A DNA stretch of 64,000 nt from Hyphomicrobiales bacterium (GCA_900470095.1 UBZM01000002.1:87700-151699), one strand, 5' to 3'. Positions 18,678-28,764 are shown, counted from the first letter of the stretch. The notes: generated from the sequence alone by a model not told the origin. Made by a program: numbers and translations.

Positions 18678-19813
18678 ACGTCACTGCCGATCAGACCAAG
18701 CCGGAAAACACGATGACACAGGGTACCGCCCCCTCGCTTCCCTTCGAGCATGGCTTCGCCGGCCGCAAGGTGCTTGTCACCGGTCATACCGGCTTTACCG
18801 GGGGCTGGCTTGCGCTTTGGCTGACACAACTCGGTGCCGAGGTGACCGGGCTTGGGCTGGATCCGATCACCACACCTAATCTCTTCTCGCGCGCCAAGAT
18901 CGGAGGGGAGGTTCACTCTGTCATTGGCGACATCCGCGATGCCGCGCTGACGCGCGATATTGTGGCTCAGGCCGCCCCTACCGTCATATTCCATCTGGCC
19001 GCCCAGCCCCTCGTCTCCCGCGCCTTTGAAGATCCACTTGAAACCTTCGCGACCAATGTCATGGGCACTGCAAATGTGCTCGAAGCCGCCCGCAGCACCC
19101 CGAGTGTCAGGGCCGTGGTGTGCGTGACGACAGACAAGGTCTACGCTGATCAGGCGTGGCATTGGGGTTACCGCGAGAATGATGCCCTGGGAGGCAAGGA
19201 CCCCTACAGCGCCTCGAAGGCGTGCACGGAACTTGTCGCCGCCTCCTATCGTGCCACGCTGGCGGCGCGAGGCAATGGAGTGCGCATAGCGACGGCGCGC
19301 GGCGGCAACATCATCGGCGGGGGCGACTGGTCCGACAACCGCATCGTGCCGGACTTCGTCCGGGCGGCAGGCACTAACGAGCCGCTCGTCATTCGCAATC
19401 CAGCCGCTGTCAGGCCATGGCAACATGTCCTGGCCTTAGTGCATGGCTATCTGATGCTCGCGGACCGGTTGCTCGCATCGGATGCCGATGCCAACTGGAA
19501 CTTCGGCCCGCAGAATGACGAAGCCAAACCTGTCGCCACGCTGCTCGACACGCTTCAGAAGCATTGGCGCCAAATCCCGATCGAACAAACTCCAGGCGCG
19601 TTCCCTGAAACGCATTTCCTCCATCTCGACAGCACCAAGGCGCGGCAGCTCCTTGGCTGGCAGCCGCCCATCCGCTTCGACGATACCGTCCGTTTGACAG
19701 TTGACTGGTATCGCCGCGAAGCGGACGGCGCAGACCCGCGCGCACTCACGCTTGAGCAGATCGCTTTCTACCGCGAGGGCCTCCGCAAGCAGTTGCCAGC
19801 GCTGGCGCAGTGA
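18674..19813 (+). CDS. rfbG: CDP-glucose 4,6-dehydratase
   Basis: The SDR enzyme of about 379 residues converts CDP-D-glucose to CDP-4-keto-6-deoxyglucose. Features are VTGHTGFTGGWLALWL (NAD site), HLAAQPLVSRAF, TTDKVYAD, and the YSASKACTE catalytic Tyr/Lys. ARGGNIIGGGDWSDNRIVPD is diagnostic for this dehydratase group. It is followed by another SDR and then rfbF, giving the supply chain for a CDP-deoxyhexose. Start is set by the ATGA overlap; ATG 18713 is an alternative. Confidence 0.9.
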   Translation: MNVTADQTKPENTMTQGTAPSLPFEHGFAGRKVLVTGHTGFTGGWLALWLTQLGAEVTGLGLDPITTPNLFSRAKIGGEVHSVIGDIRDAALTRDIVAQAAPTVIFHLAAQPLVSRAFEDPLETFATNVMGTANVLEAARSTPSVRAVVCVTTDKVYADQAWHWGYRENDALGGKDPYSASKACTELVAASYRATLAARGNGVRIATARGGNIIGGGDWSDNRIVPDFVRAAGTNEPLVIRNPAAVRPWQHVLALVHGYLMLADRLLASDADANWNFGPQNDEAKPVATLLDTLQKHWRQIPIEQTPGAFPETHFLHLDSTKARQLLGWQPPIRFDDTVRLTVDWYRREADGADPRALTLEQIAFYREGLRKQLPALAQ

Positions 19814-20757
19814 CTCAGAATCTTCTCATTCTCGGCGCGTCCGGCTTTCTCGGAACCCATCTCGTGGCGACCTGCCGGCGGGAGGGGCGGCCATTTCTGG
19901 CGGCCAGGCGCAAGGGCGCATCAGCCGGCATTGCGGCCGACATACCGCATGCCGAGGTCGACCTCTTTGATGAGGGCAATTGGGCCCAGCTTATTGCCAG
20001 CCACCGGATCAACGCCATCATCAATCTTGCAGCCTCAGGTGTTGCGCCCACGGACCGCGACCCACTCACCATGCAGCGCGTCAATGTCGACTTGCCGGCC
20101 ACGCTGGCCCGGGCGGCTGCCGGGCACGCAATCCTAGTCAATGCCGGCAGCTGTTCCGAATACGCCCCCCCAGCATCGGGCGAGCCGATCGACGAGGATG
20201 CACCACTCGAGACGGGGAAGCTCTACGGCTCCTCGAAAGCCGCAGGCGGGCTGATGAGCATGGCTACGGCGACAGCGCTTGATGTGCCTATGCGCCATCT
20301 GCGCTTTTTCAACATTTTTGGGCCCGGAGAAGCGGCCCATCGGCTGCTCCCCAGTCTTCTCACCGCTGAACGCGAAGGCACCCGGGCGGCACTTTCGTCG
20401 GGTGCTCAGATTCGCGATTTCATCCATGTCGACGACGCTGTCAGCGCAATTCTCCGCGCAGCGGAGCGCCTGGGCTCCGGGATCGCAAGCGGCGCTGCGG
20501 CTTTGAATGTTTGTTCGGGCGTCGGCACGAGCGTCCGAACCTTTGCCGAGACCGCAGCCAGAACCCTGGGCTTGCCGGCAGAATATCTTGGCTTTGGCGA
20601 CATCCCGATGCGGCCCGACGATATTCCCTATCTCGTGGGCGATCCGACTAGGATGCGTTCCGACCTTGATTGGGAACCGGCTTTTAATAGCGCCAGCGGA
20701 ATAACAGCTTCCATCATCGCAATGAGCGGCGCACATCGCCTGGAGGAAAGAACGTGA
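19810..20757 (+). CDS. NAD(P)-dependent sugar epimerase/reductase of the CDP-deoxyhexose pathway
   Basis: The 315-residue extended SDR shows LILGASGFLGTHLV, NLAASGVAP, the active-site YGSSKAAGG and FNIFGPGE. Lying between rfbG and rfbF, it most likely reduces or epimerises the 4-keto group of CDP-4-keto-6-deoxyglucose. It resembles CDP-abequose/paratose synthases, but the rfbH dehydrase needed for 3,6-dideoxy sugars is absent, so the product may be a CDP-6-deoxyhexose. Start is a GTG overlapping the rfbG stop; its own stop overlaps the rfbF start. Confidence 0.75.
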   Translation: MTQNLLILGASGFLGTHLVATCRREGRPFLAARRKGASAGIAADIPHAEVDLFDEGNWAQLIASHRINAIINLAASGVAPTDRDPLTMQRVNVDLPATLARAAAGHAILVNAGSCSEYAPPASGEPIDEDAPLETGKLYGSSKAAGGLMSMATATALDVPMRHLRFFNIFGPGEAAHRLLPSLLTAEREGTRAALSSGAQIRDFIHVDDAVSAILRAAERLGSGIASGAAALNVCSGVGTSVRTFAETAARTLGLPAEYLGFGDIPMRPDDIPYLVGDPTRMRSDLDWEPAFNSASGITASIIAMSGAHRLEERT

Positions 20758-21521
20758 AAGTTGTGATTCTCGCCGGCGGCTTCGGTACGCGGCTTTCTGA
20801 AGAAACCGATATCCGCCCAAAGCCGCTGGTCGAAATCGGCGGAAAGCCGATTCTCTGGCATATCATGAAAATCTACGCGGCCGCCGGCCTGACGGATTTC
20901 ATTATTTGTTGCGGCTATAAAGGGCAGATGATCAAGAACTACTTCGTGAATTATTTCACGGAGAATTACGATATTACCGTAGACCTCGGCTCCAACAGCG
21001 TCGATTTCATCGGAAACCCCAGCGAAAAATGGAAAGTTACGCTGATCGATACCGGTCCGATGACGATGACCGGCGGACGTCTGAAGCGCGTGTCTCACCT
21101 TCTCGGTGGCGAGACCTTCTGCATGACTTATGGCGACGGCGTTGCAGATATCGACATCAAGCGCGTCATTGCTCATCATCGCGCTGAAGGGCGCCAGGCA
21201 ACGGTGACCGCTGTTCCCTCGCCGGGCCGGTTTGGCGTGCTCGAACTCGGCGGAGGCGTCGTGTCGGAGTTTCGTGAAAAGCCTGCCAATGAAATGGGCT
21301 GGATCAATGGCGGCTTCTTCGTTCTCGAACCGGAGACAATCGACCTCATCGCCAACGACGCGACAACCTGGGAACGCGAACCACTGGAGCAACTCGCGGC
21401 CAAGGACCAACTCGCCGCCTACCGCCACACCGGTTTCTGGCGCCCAATGGACACGCTGCGCGACAAGCGCGAGCTCGAGCAGATGTGGGCCACCGAAGCT
21501 GCGCCCTGGAAACTCTGGTAG
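20754..21521 (+). CDS. rfbF: Glucose-1-phosphate cytidylyltransferase
   Basis: The 255-residue enzyme makes CDP-glucose from CTP and glucose-1-phosphate, the first step of the CDP-deoxyhexose branch. The nucleotidyltransferase signature is LAGGFGTRLSEET followed by PKPLVEIGGKPILWHIMK. The metal-binding Asp lies in YGDGVADID, and SPGRFGVLEL and FWRPMDTLRDKREL are typical of RfbF. The start is a GTG overlapping the previous stop. It closes the tight part of the operon; 309 bases separate it from gmd. Confidence 0.93.
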   Translation: MKVVILAGGFGTRLSEETDIRPKPLVEIGGKPILWHIMKIYAAAGLTDFIICCGYKGQMIKNYFVNYFTENYDITVDLGSNSVDFIGNPSEKWKVTLIDTGPMTMTGGRLKRVSHLLGGETFCMTYGDGVADIDIKRVIAHHRAEGRQATVTAVPSPGRFGVLELGGGVVSEFREKPANEMGWINGGFFVLEPETIDLIANDATTWEREPLEQLAAKDQLAAYRHTGFWRPMDTLRDKRELEQMWATEAAPWKLW

Positions 21522-21830
21522 CAACGAGCCCCAGGTCAGCAGCGCCTTGCATGGACGCCACCACGTCGCGAAGTATTGTGATGTTCAGGGCGCTGCTTCA
21601 AAATTTGGATCGCGATCAGCGCTCCGAGACGTGTGGCAAGAACCCTCGGATGCCGCGCGCAAGGCCTGACGCAATTGTTTGACTGACGCACGCGATTTGG
21701 GTTTGCACCATGCTGCGGCTTCGGCTACGGCCAACCTTTCGCGCAAGTTCCGCCACGCGCCGAAGGACCTGTCGCTCGCGACAAGGCCTCTCGTTATACT
21801 CAAGCGAGAGCTGTCTAGGGAATTACATTG
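21522..21830. other. Intergenic stretch before gmd
   Basis: These 309 bases interrupt an otherwise overlapping operon and hold no gene that I can support. A TATACT hexamer at 21795-21800 sits inside a short inverted repeat just ahead of gmd, so a separate promoter for the GDP-fucose genes is likely. Confidence 0.45.
21788..21810 (+). promoter_or_regulatory. Inverted repeat around a -10-like TATACT upstream of gmd
   Basis: CTCTCG (21788-21793) pairs with CGAGAG (21805-21810), and the loop contains TATACT at 21795-21800, about 30 bases before the gmd start. An AGGGAA ribosome site follows. It could be a promoter with an operator or a 5' hairpin; no clear -35 is visible. Confidence 0.35.
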
Positions 21831-22910
21831 ATGACGAGTGCTGAGACCAAAGGGCGCGTTGCGCTGATCACGGGCGTCACGGGTCAGGACGGCGCCTATC
21901 TCGCCGAACTCCTCCTGGCGAAGGGCTATGTTGTTCACGGCGTGAAGCGCCGCTCATCCTCCTTCAATACGCAGCGTATCGATCATCTCTACAGCGACCC
22001 TCACAAGGGAGACACCGCATTTCGCCTGCACTATGGCGATATGACGGATTCGACCAACCTCATTCGTCTCGTCCAGGACACTCAACCTGACGAAATCTAT
22101 AATCTCGCGGCCCAGAGCCACGTCGCAGTAAGCTTCGAAAGCCCGGAATACACCGCCAACGCCGACGGAATTGGCGTGCTGCGCCTGCTTGAAGCGGTGC
22201 GCATTCTCGGCATGGAGAAAAAGACGCGCTTCTATCAAGCGTCGACGTCCGAACTCTACGGCTTGGTTCAAGAAACGCCGCAGAGGGAGCGCACCCCCTT
22301 CTATCCGCGTTCACCCTACGCCGCAGCCAAGCTCTACGGCTACTGGATCACGGTCAATTACCGCGAAGCCTATGGAATGCATGCTTCGAACGGTATTCTC
22401 TTCAACCACGAAAGCCCGATCCGCGGTGAAACCTTCGTGACCCGCAAGATCACCCGCGCGGTGGCCCGCATTGAGGCGGGCCTCGAGGACTGCCTCTATC
22501 TCGGCAATCTCGATGCTCAGCGCGATTGGGGCCATGCGAAGGACTACGTGCGCGGCATGTGGATGATCGTGCAGGCCGAGCAAGCAGACGATTTCGTGCT
22601 CGCCACCGGCGTGACCAGGACCGTGCGAGAGTTCGTCGAGCTGGCGTTCTCGGAACTCGGCCGCAAGATCGAATGGCGCGGCACGGGCATCGAGGAGACC
22701 GGTGTCGATGTCAAAACCGGCCGGACGGTGGTGTGCATCGACCCACGTTACTTTCGACCGACCGAGGTGGAGCTCCTGATTGGCGATCCAGCCAAGGCGC
22801 GCGAGCAGCTGGGTTGGGAGCCCGAGATTTCGTTTGCCGAACTCATCGGTGAAATGGTTTCAAGCGATTTTGCCGCCGCCTGCAGGGAGCGCGATCATGG
22901 CATCGGCTAA
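21831..22910 (+). CDS. gmd: GDP-mannose 4,6-dehydratase
   Basis: The enzyme has about 359 residues and converts GDP-D-mannose to GDP-4-keto-6-deoxymannose, the first step to GDP-L-fucose. Motifs are [47 protein letters not shown] and [27 protein letters not shown] is a family hallmark. Of the adjacent TTG (21828) and ATG (21831), the ATG fits the AGGGAA ribosome site better. It overlaps fcl by 14 bases. Confidence 0.96.
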   Translation: MTSAETKGRVALITGVTGQDGAYLAELLLAKGYVVHGVKRRSSSFNTQRIDHLYSDPHKGDTAFRLHYGDMTDSTNLIRLVQDTQPDEIYNLAAQSHVAVSFESPEYTANADGIGVLRLLEAVRILGMEKKTRFYQASTSELYGLVQETPQRERTPFYPRSPYAAAKLYGYWITVNYREAYGMHASNGILFNHESPIRGETFVTRKITRAVARIEAGLEDCLYLGNLDAQRDWGHAKDYVRGMWMIVQAEQADDFVLATGVTRTVREFVELAFSELGRKIEWRGTGIEETGVDVKTGRTVVCIDPRYFRPTEVELLIGDPAKAREQLGWEPEISFAELIGEMVSSDFAAACRERDHGIG

Positions 22911-23850
22911 CTACGCACTCGCGGGAAAGCGCGTTTACGTCCCGGGCCATAACGGCATGGTCGGCGGCGCAATCGCGCGTCGCCTGGCGTCGAAGGGATG
23001 CGACATTCTGACGACCGAGCGTTCAGAGGTCGATTTGCGCGACCAGGCTGCAGTCGAGGCCTGGTTCAAGAGCAACAAGCCTCAAGCCGTGTTCTTGGCC
23101 GCCGCCAAAGTGGGCGGAATCCACGCCAATAACGTCTATCGCGCAGATTTCATCTACGACAATTTGTCGATCGCACTGAACATAATCCATGCCGCTCATC
23201 GGCACGAGGCGGAGAAACTCATGTTTCTCGGCTCCTCCTGCATCTACCCAAAGCATGCCCATCAACCGATGGATGAAGGGCAGCTATTGCAAGGGCCGCT
23301 CGAGCCGACCAATGAGCCTTACGCAATTGCCAAGATCGCCGGCCTCAAGCTGGCCGAGAGCTATCGGCGCCAGTACGGCCGTGATTTCATCAGCGTCATG
23401 CCCACGAATCTCTATGGGCCCGGCGACAACTATCACCCCGAGAACAGCCACGTGGCAGCTGCGCTCCTGCGGCGCTTTCATGAGGCGAAGCTCACCAGTG
23501 CGCGAGAAGTCGTCGTATGGGGGACGGGCACGCCCCGCCGCGAATTTCTTTACGTAGAGGATCTCGCAGATGCCTGCGTCCATCTGATGGAAACCTACTC
23601 GGCCGACGAACCGGTCAATATCGGTACGGGCGAGGATGTGACGATCAAGGAACTGGCGGAGCAGGTGGCGCAGACTGTTGGCTATGGCGGAGATATTGTC
23701 TTTGACCGCAGCAAGCCCGATGGTACTCCGCGCAAGCTCCTGGATGTGTCCCGCTTGAAGAAACACGGCTGGAGCGCAAGAACGCCTCTCGCCGATGGCC
23801 TCAAGCTGACTTACGCTTCGTTCCTCCACAGCGTGCACCGTTCGGCCTGA
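22897..23850 (+). CDS. fcl: GDP-L-fucose synthase
   Basis: The 317-residue epimerase-reductase completes GDP-L-fucose synthesis from the Gmd product with [19 protein letters not shown] binds the cofactor, [16 protein letters not shown] holds the catalytic Ser/Cys region, and [13 protein letters not shown] the Tyr/Lys pair. [14 protein letters not shown] is typical. The ATG at 22897 has AGGGAG eight bases upstream, inside the end of gmd. Together with the GT11 gene it indicates a fucose-containing glycan. Confidence 0.95.
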   Translation: MASANYALAGKRVYVPGHNGMVGGAIARRLASKGCDILTTERSEVDLRDQAAVEAWFKSNKPQAVFLAAAKVGGIHANNVYRADFIYDNLSIALNIIHAAHRHEAEKLMFLGSSCIYPKHAHQPMDEGQLLQGPLEPTNEPYAIAKIAGLKLAESYRRQYGRDFISVMPTNLYGPGDNYHPENSHVAAALLRRFHEAKLTSAREVVVWGTGTPRREFLYVEDLADACVHLMETYSADEPVNIGTGEDVTIKELAEQVAQTVGYGGDIVFDRSKPDGTPRKLLDVSRLKKHGWSARTPLADGLKLTYASFLHSVHRSA

Positions 23851-23884
23851 CCCCGCACCGCAGGGAAGCGACAAGAAGGTACGG

Positions 23885-26095
23885 ATGCTTTCTCATGCAA
23901 AACGGTTCGCATATGGCGCCGTTTCGAAGTTCCTCCGTGCTCTGATCCGGCTAACGGCCACACGGTCTCCGCGCTTGCGGGGTCCGCTGCACTATCTCGA
24001 CACCCTCGTAAGCCAGGGGCGCTATGGTGAGTTTAATGCGCTCATCGCCCACGGCATCGGCAGGTTGGCCGGCAAGCTCCGTCCTGGGCCGGCTGGAGGC
24101 GCGGATCGGGGCAAACAGCATGCATTCAGAGCCATTAGGATCGATGCAGCAACGCGGCGTCTGTCGATCGACGGGAAGCCGATCGAGAAGGACTACATCT
24201 ATTCCTTTCCAGACTCCGGAGCCAAAACGCTAGTCTCCATCATTATTACGTGTCGTAATCACGGCGAATACCTGCCGGATACGCTTGTCGCGGCAAGGGC
24301 GCAAACGCTGGTCTCTCGGGATATCATCATCATAGACGATGGATCAACGGAACCAGAGACAGTTGGACTACTTGATAGATTTCGAACAGAAAATGATCTG
24401 ATCGTATTGCGGCAAGCTGAGCAGGACATACCAAACGTCCGCGATATTGGCATTCGTCAGGCACAAGGCGAATTCATCTGCTGCCTTGATGCCGGCGATC
24501 TGATTGACCCGACTTATCTCGAATGCGCCATCGCACGACTGCTGGCGGACCGCTCTACAGGCTTCGTCTACCCCTATGTCCGCGTTCTCGGTGAAGCAGT
24601 AGAGGTGCGGCACACGGAAGATTTCGACATTGATCGCGCGATACTCGGCAACTTTACTGCCGTGTCTGCAGTATTCCGGCGAGACGACTGGGACCAGATC
24701 GGCGCCTGTTCGGCAGGAATGCGCGATCCTTCCGAGGATCGGGCGTTCTGGGTAAGGCTTGCGAGCCTCGGTCGGCGCGGCCATGTGATCCAACGCCCCC
24801 TAGTCGCTCATCGGCGTCCCGATCGCACCCTGACAAATGACGCGAAGGAAATGCATGAGGAGTTGCCCTCCCCTACGCCGGCGTTCATTCCGCGTGCCTT
24901 TGCCGAGCCCAGCTTCCGGCAACTTCTGAAGCGCATTGCGCCGCCCGAAAGGCCCGATGCAAACCCGTTCACAAAGCTCAAGCAAGCCATCGCTCGGCCT
25001 GAGAAGCCCGGCCTTCTTGTCGTAGTACCCTGGCTGCGGCGCGGGGGAGCCGAGGTACTCCTGCTATCCCTGCTCAGAGGGCTAAGCCAACAATGGCACA
25101 TCGTATTAGCCACGACCGAAGATGATCCGCACCTCATGCACGATGAGTTCGCCGCTGTGGTGCCGGAGATATTTCACCTGACCGCCATATTGGAGCAGGC
25201 GGATCGCACAGCATTTCTTGCCTACCTCGTCGACACACGCGCAGTTACCCATTGCTTGTCGAGCCAGTCCGCATGGCATCTGGCCCAACTACCGGAGCTC
25301 AAGAAACAATTCCCACATCTGCGCACCGCGAATATCCTGCATAATCACGTACCGGATCGGGTTTTTAGAGCGGCGCTCGGCGCGGGGAGTGCACTCGACC
25401 GTCATCTCGCCGTGTCGGGCGCTGTCGTAGATACCTTGAAAGCCTCCGGTATCCCCGAAACACGCATCAAGGAAATCGCCAATGGCATTGATGTCGAGCC
25501 AGGTGCCGGCGCAGCAAAACACCGCTCGGCCACCCGCGCAGAGCTTGGCGTGCCGGACGATGCTCGATTGCTGCTCTGGGTAGGCCGCTTTGGTGAGGAA
25601 AAGCGCCCCGGCCTCTTCGTCGAGATCGTCGCCTCTCTCTCGGCCGATCCATCGCTTCAGGCCATCATGGCGGGAGAGGGCCCCTTGGAAGCATCGGTCG
25701 ATTCAGCCATTCGACATTTCGGGATGGCGACGCGGATCCAACGGTTGGGCCATCGTGACCGGGGCGAAATCACACGACTGATGGCCGCGGCGGACATCCT
25801 GGTCCTGACCTCTACCGTTGAAGGCATGCCCTTGACGGTCCTTGAAGCGCTTGCCGCGGGTTGCCCCGTCGCGTCCGTCGATGTCGGCGACGTGGCTCGC
25901 GTGATCAAGCCTGGCTTCAACGGCATCCTGATGGAACCGTCGCGCGCCCTTGATCTTGCATCTGCGATAGAGGCAGCGTGGCCCATTCTGACCGGAGAGG
26001 CCGCCAGAGCCGCCATCCGCAAGGATTTCTCGACGAGGTCCCATACGGAGCCAGCGATGGTGCGCGCCTATTCCGAGGCCCTGGCCGCGCTTTAG
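23885..26095 (+). CDS. Two-domain glycosyltransferase (GT2 fused to GT4)
   Basis: The protein has 736 residues. After about 110 residues of leader, a GT2 domain starts at LVSIIITCRNHGEYLPDTL, with IIIDDGSTEPETV and CCLDAGDLIDPTYLE in the position of the metal-binding motif. From about residue 370 a GT4 domain follows (LLVVVPWLRRGGAEVLLLSLL, LWVGRFGEEKRPGLFVEI and EX7E in EGMPLTVLEAL). Such fusions can add two successive sugars. It begins 34 bases after fcl and is the last plus-strand gene of the locus. Confidence 0.83.
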   Translation: MLSHAKRFAYGAVSKFLRALIRLTATRSPRLRGPLHYLDTLVSQGRYGEFNALIAHGIGRLAGKLRPGPAGGADRGKQHAFRAIRIDAATRRLSIDGKPIEKDYIYSFPDSGAKTLVSIIITCRNHGEYLPDTLVAARAQTLVSRDIIIIDDGSTEPETVGLLDRFRTENDLIVLRQAEQDIPNVRDIGIRQAQGEFICCLDAGDLIDPTYLECAIARLLADRSTGFVYPYVRVLGEAVEVRHTEDFDIDRAILGNFTAVSAVFRRDDWDQIGACSAGMRDPSEDRAFWVRLASLGRRGHVIQRPLVAHRRPDRTLTNDAKEMHEELPSPTPAFIPRAFAEPSFRQLLKRIAPPERPDANPFTKLKQAIARPEKPGLLVVVPWLRRGGAEVLLLSLLRGLSQQWHIVLATTEDDPHLMHDEFAAVVPEIFHLTAILEQADRTAFLAYLVDTRAVTHCLSSQSAWHLAQLPELKKQFPHLRTANILHNHVPDRVFRAALGAGSALDRHLAVSGAVVDTLKASGIPETRIKEIANGIDVEPGAGAAKHRSATRAELGVPDDARLLLWVGRFGEEKRPGLFVEIVASLSADPSLQAIMAGEGPLEASVDSAIRHFGMATRIQRLGHRDRGEITRLMAAADILVLTSTVEGMPLTVLEALAAGCPVASVDVGDVARVIKPGFNGILMEPSRALDLASAIEAAWPILTGEAARAAIRKDFSTRSHTEPAMVRAYSEALAAL

Positions 26096-26109
26096 AAATA
26101 TCGCTCGGT

Positions 26110-27219
26110 TCAATCGAGCGCCTTGATCATGAGGTCGACGAATCGTTCTGAAGAATGCGCGTCACGTCTCGCAGCGATTGTGCGCCCGATGTACCGATAA
26201 AGCTCGGGATCATCCATCACCCGGCAAAGCGCATCGCCAAAGGCTGTCGCATCGACAGCTCGAGCAAGAACGCCGGTTTCACCATCTTCGATCTGTTCCC
26301 GCAGGCCACCGACGGGCGTCGCCACGACCGGCATGGCAGCTCCCAAGGCCATCGCAGCAATCCCCGATTGGCTCGCCTCGACATGGGAAAGCATCAACAG
26401 ATGATGCAAAGATAGTGCTTTTGCCATCTCCTCGTCGCCGACCCAGCGATTGATGATATTTGCCCCCATCGCTGTCAGCTCGGCCTGCTCCGCCGCGAGA
26501 TCTCCCTCGCCCATGACCGTAAGGGATATGCGCCGCCCTTGTGCGTTCAGGCGCTTCAACGCAGCGACGAGGAGAGGCAAGCCCTTGTAGGCCATGATGC
26601 GCCCGAGAAAGAGCACGCGCCAAGGCTCTCCCAAAGCCGGAGGTGGCAGATAAGACCGTGGCTCGCCGAGAACCGGGTGGAATAGCGTGACGTTGCGCGA
26701 CGGATCGAGTCGACCAGCCTCGATGGCGTGTCTGGCGACAGAATCGCTCAGCGTGAAAACCTGGTCTGCAACAGCAATATCGCGCATGAGCAGGGGATGG
26801 GCCAGACCACGGTGGTCTCCCGGATGCCGCTGGGCATCGTGCAAGATAGTACAGTAGCGTGCCCCGGCAGCACGCAAGGCCGGCGCGATAGCCCACGACC
26901 AGACATGAGGCATCAGGGTTACAACATGCGTGATCCCCTCTTGCTTCACGCGCTGTGCGAGTTCCCGGCCAATCGAGCGCGCACGCCAGAACTGAAGCGC
27001 GCCAAGGCCGCGACGGAATGTATCAACGGGGATAAGACGCTCGCCCAAGTCGGCGAACTGCGCAAAATCGACGTTCTCACGAGAGACCGCAAGAAGTGCC
27101 TTGTGATCCGCGCGCTGAAGGAAGGCTCTAGTGATGGCAGAGGTGAAAGGAAACAATCCTTGCCGGCCAAGATAGATCAGCAGCACGGTCTTGGTTTGGG
27201 AAGCGACCCTCATGCGCAT
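26110..27219 (-). CDS. Glycosyltransferase family 4
   Basis: The 369-residue GT-B enzyme shows LIYLGRQGLFPFTSAI at the N-terminus and WRVLFLGRIMAYKGLPLLVAAL at the start of the second fold. The late motif is HVEASQSGIAAMALGAAMP, where the second Glu of the usual EX7E appears as Ala; this may lower activity or reflect a shifted motif. It is convergent with the GT2-GT4 gene and on the same strand as galE, but 330 bases separate it from galE. Confidence 0.78.
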   Translation of the reverse strand: MRMRVASQTKTVLLIYLGRQGLFPFTSAITRAFLQRADHKALLAVSRENVDFAQFADLGERLIPVDTFRRGLGALQFWRARSIGRELAQRVKQEGITHVVTLMPHVWSWAIAPALRAAGARYCTILHDAQRHPGDHRGLAHPLLMRDIAVADQVFTLSDSVARHAIEAGRLDPSRNVTLFHPVLGEPRSYLPPPALGEPWRVLFLGRIMAYKGLPLLVAALKRLNAQGRRISLTVMGEGDLAAEQAELTAMGANIINRWVGDEEMAKALSLHHLLMLSHVEASQSGIAAMALGAAMPVVATPVGGLREQIEDGETGVLARAVDATAFGDALCRVMDDPELYRYIGRTIAARRDAHSSERFVDLMIKALD

Positions 27220-27549
27220 CTCTTGAGCCTATGGATGTTTCACGTGCGGAAAGAGCCCGACCGTCGCATGCCGACGAAGCCGCGATGTATCATGCTGCCT
27301 TATGCGAGATCGGGTTGCTAAGGAACCGATTGCCGCAAGTTTCCTCGTCCCTGTTCTGGACAACGCAATCGGTAAGCCTGCCCGCAATCCGGCATCTGTC
27401 TCGCTCCCGCAGGCGCCCCCTGCGAACCGGAACATTCCCGCGACGGGAAAGACCACCTCCCCGATCGACTGATCCATCTTCATCACAGATTGCTTGGCGC
27501 CGGGGAAATCCATTCCCCAGGGCTCGCCGCATGCGCTCTGCGCCTGCAA
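27220..27549. other. Intergenic stretch between galE and a GT4 gene
   Basis: These 330 bases lie downstream of galE and upstream of the minus-strand GT4 gene. Open frames in both directions look like noise with Arg/Pro-rich composition. I see no terminator hairpin or recognisable promoter. Confidence 0.4.
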
Positions 27550-28572
27550 TCAATCCGGTTCGGAAAGTCCGCGCGCATTGGTGCTTTGCCAGCGCCAGGC
27601 ATCAGCACACATTTCCGAAAGCGTACGACGCGCCTTCCACCCGAGCAGTTGTTCCGCCTGTGATGGATCCGCCCAGCATTCGGCAACGTCACCCGGACGA
27701 CGATCGACAATCTCATAGGGGATCGTTCGACCGCTCGCACACTCGAACGCCCGAACCATCTCCAGGACCGATGAACCCTGACCGGTTCCGAGATTGATCG
27801 GGACGGCTCCGGACACGCGAGCAAGATAGTGAAGTGCCGCGGTATGGCCTTCCGCAAGGTCCATGACGTGGATGTAATCTCGAATTCCGGTGCCGTCCGG
27901 TGTCGGATAGTCGCCCCCAAAGACCGAGAGCACCTTCCGTTGGCCGGTAGCCACTTGTGCGACATAGGGCATCAGGTTGTTGGGTGTACCTTTCGGATCC
28001 TCGCCGATGAGCCCGCTTTCGTGGGCGCCGACTGGATTGAAATAGCGAAGCATCACGATCCGCCAGTTTGGATCCGCCCTCGCGCAATCTTCCAGGATCT
28101 GCTCTCCGAACAATTTGGTACGGCCATAGGGGTTCGTCGCGTGACGGGTCGCATTCTCACGTAATGGAATGCTCTCCGGCTCTCCATAGACAGTAGCAGA
28201 AGAGGAGAAAATCACTCTGAGCACACCGAAATGGTGCATTGCCGAAAGAAGATTAGTCATGCCGTTTATATTATTGTCATAATACTCAAGGGGTCTCGCG
28301 ACCGAATCCCCGACGGCCTTCAATGCGGCGAAATGTATGACCGCCGTAATCGAATGAGCCTCGAAGACCCGTTCGATATCAGAACGATTGCGGACATCAC
28401 CCTCGAACAAAGCCAAGCGATGGCCGGTGATGCGTTGAATTCGCTCAGCTATATTGCGGTTTGAGTTCGAAAAATTATCGATGACGACAGGCTCAAATCC
28501 GGAGGCCAGCAACGATATGCAGCAATGCGCTCCAATATACCCTGCTCCACCGGTAACCAATATTTTCGTCAT
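27550..28572 (-). CDS. galE: UDP-glucose 4-epimerase
   Basis: The enzyme of about 340 residues interconverts UDP-glucose and UDP-galactose. ILVTGGAGYIGAHCC binds NAD, VIHFAALKAVGDSV and FSSSATVYG are conserved, and NPYGRTKLFGEQIL holds the catalytic Tyr and Lys. RYFNPVGAHESGLIGEDP is diagnostic for GalE. The ATG at 28572 gives the family start; an upstream TTG adds two residues. It supplies galactose-type donors for the neighbouring glycan genes. Confidence 0.94.
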   Translation of the reverse strand: MTKILVTGGAGYIGAHCCISLLASGFEPVVIDNFSNSNRNIAERIQRITGHRLALFEGDVRNRSDIERVFEAHSITAVIHFAALKAVGDSVARPLEYYDNNINGMTNLLSAMHHFGVLRVIFSSSATVYGEPESIPLRENATRHATNPYGRTKLFGEQILEDCARADPNWRIVMLRYFNPVGAHESGLIGEDPKGTPNNLMPYVAQVATGQRKVLSVFGGDYPTPDGTGIRDYIHVMDLAEGHTAALHYLARVSGAVPINLGTGQGSSVLEMVRAFECASGRTIPYEIVDRRPGDVAECWADPSQAEQLLGWKARRTLSEMCADAWRWQSTNARGLSEPD

Positions 28573-28764
28573 CCGCAATCGGCTCCACTATCAATCAAAG
28601 CCTTGGGAGCATTTGATTATCCCATGGCTGCCGTCCCGTGCGCGATGAACGCAAGCGGCAAGCGCAGCTACTTACAAGCCGACGCCGCCGTCAAGATAGT
28701 GCCGAATGCTGGCTTCAATGGCCCAAAATGCGTGCTCCGCTGGCCGAGCCCCATGCGGCAGGTG

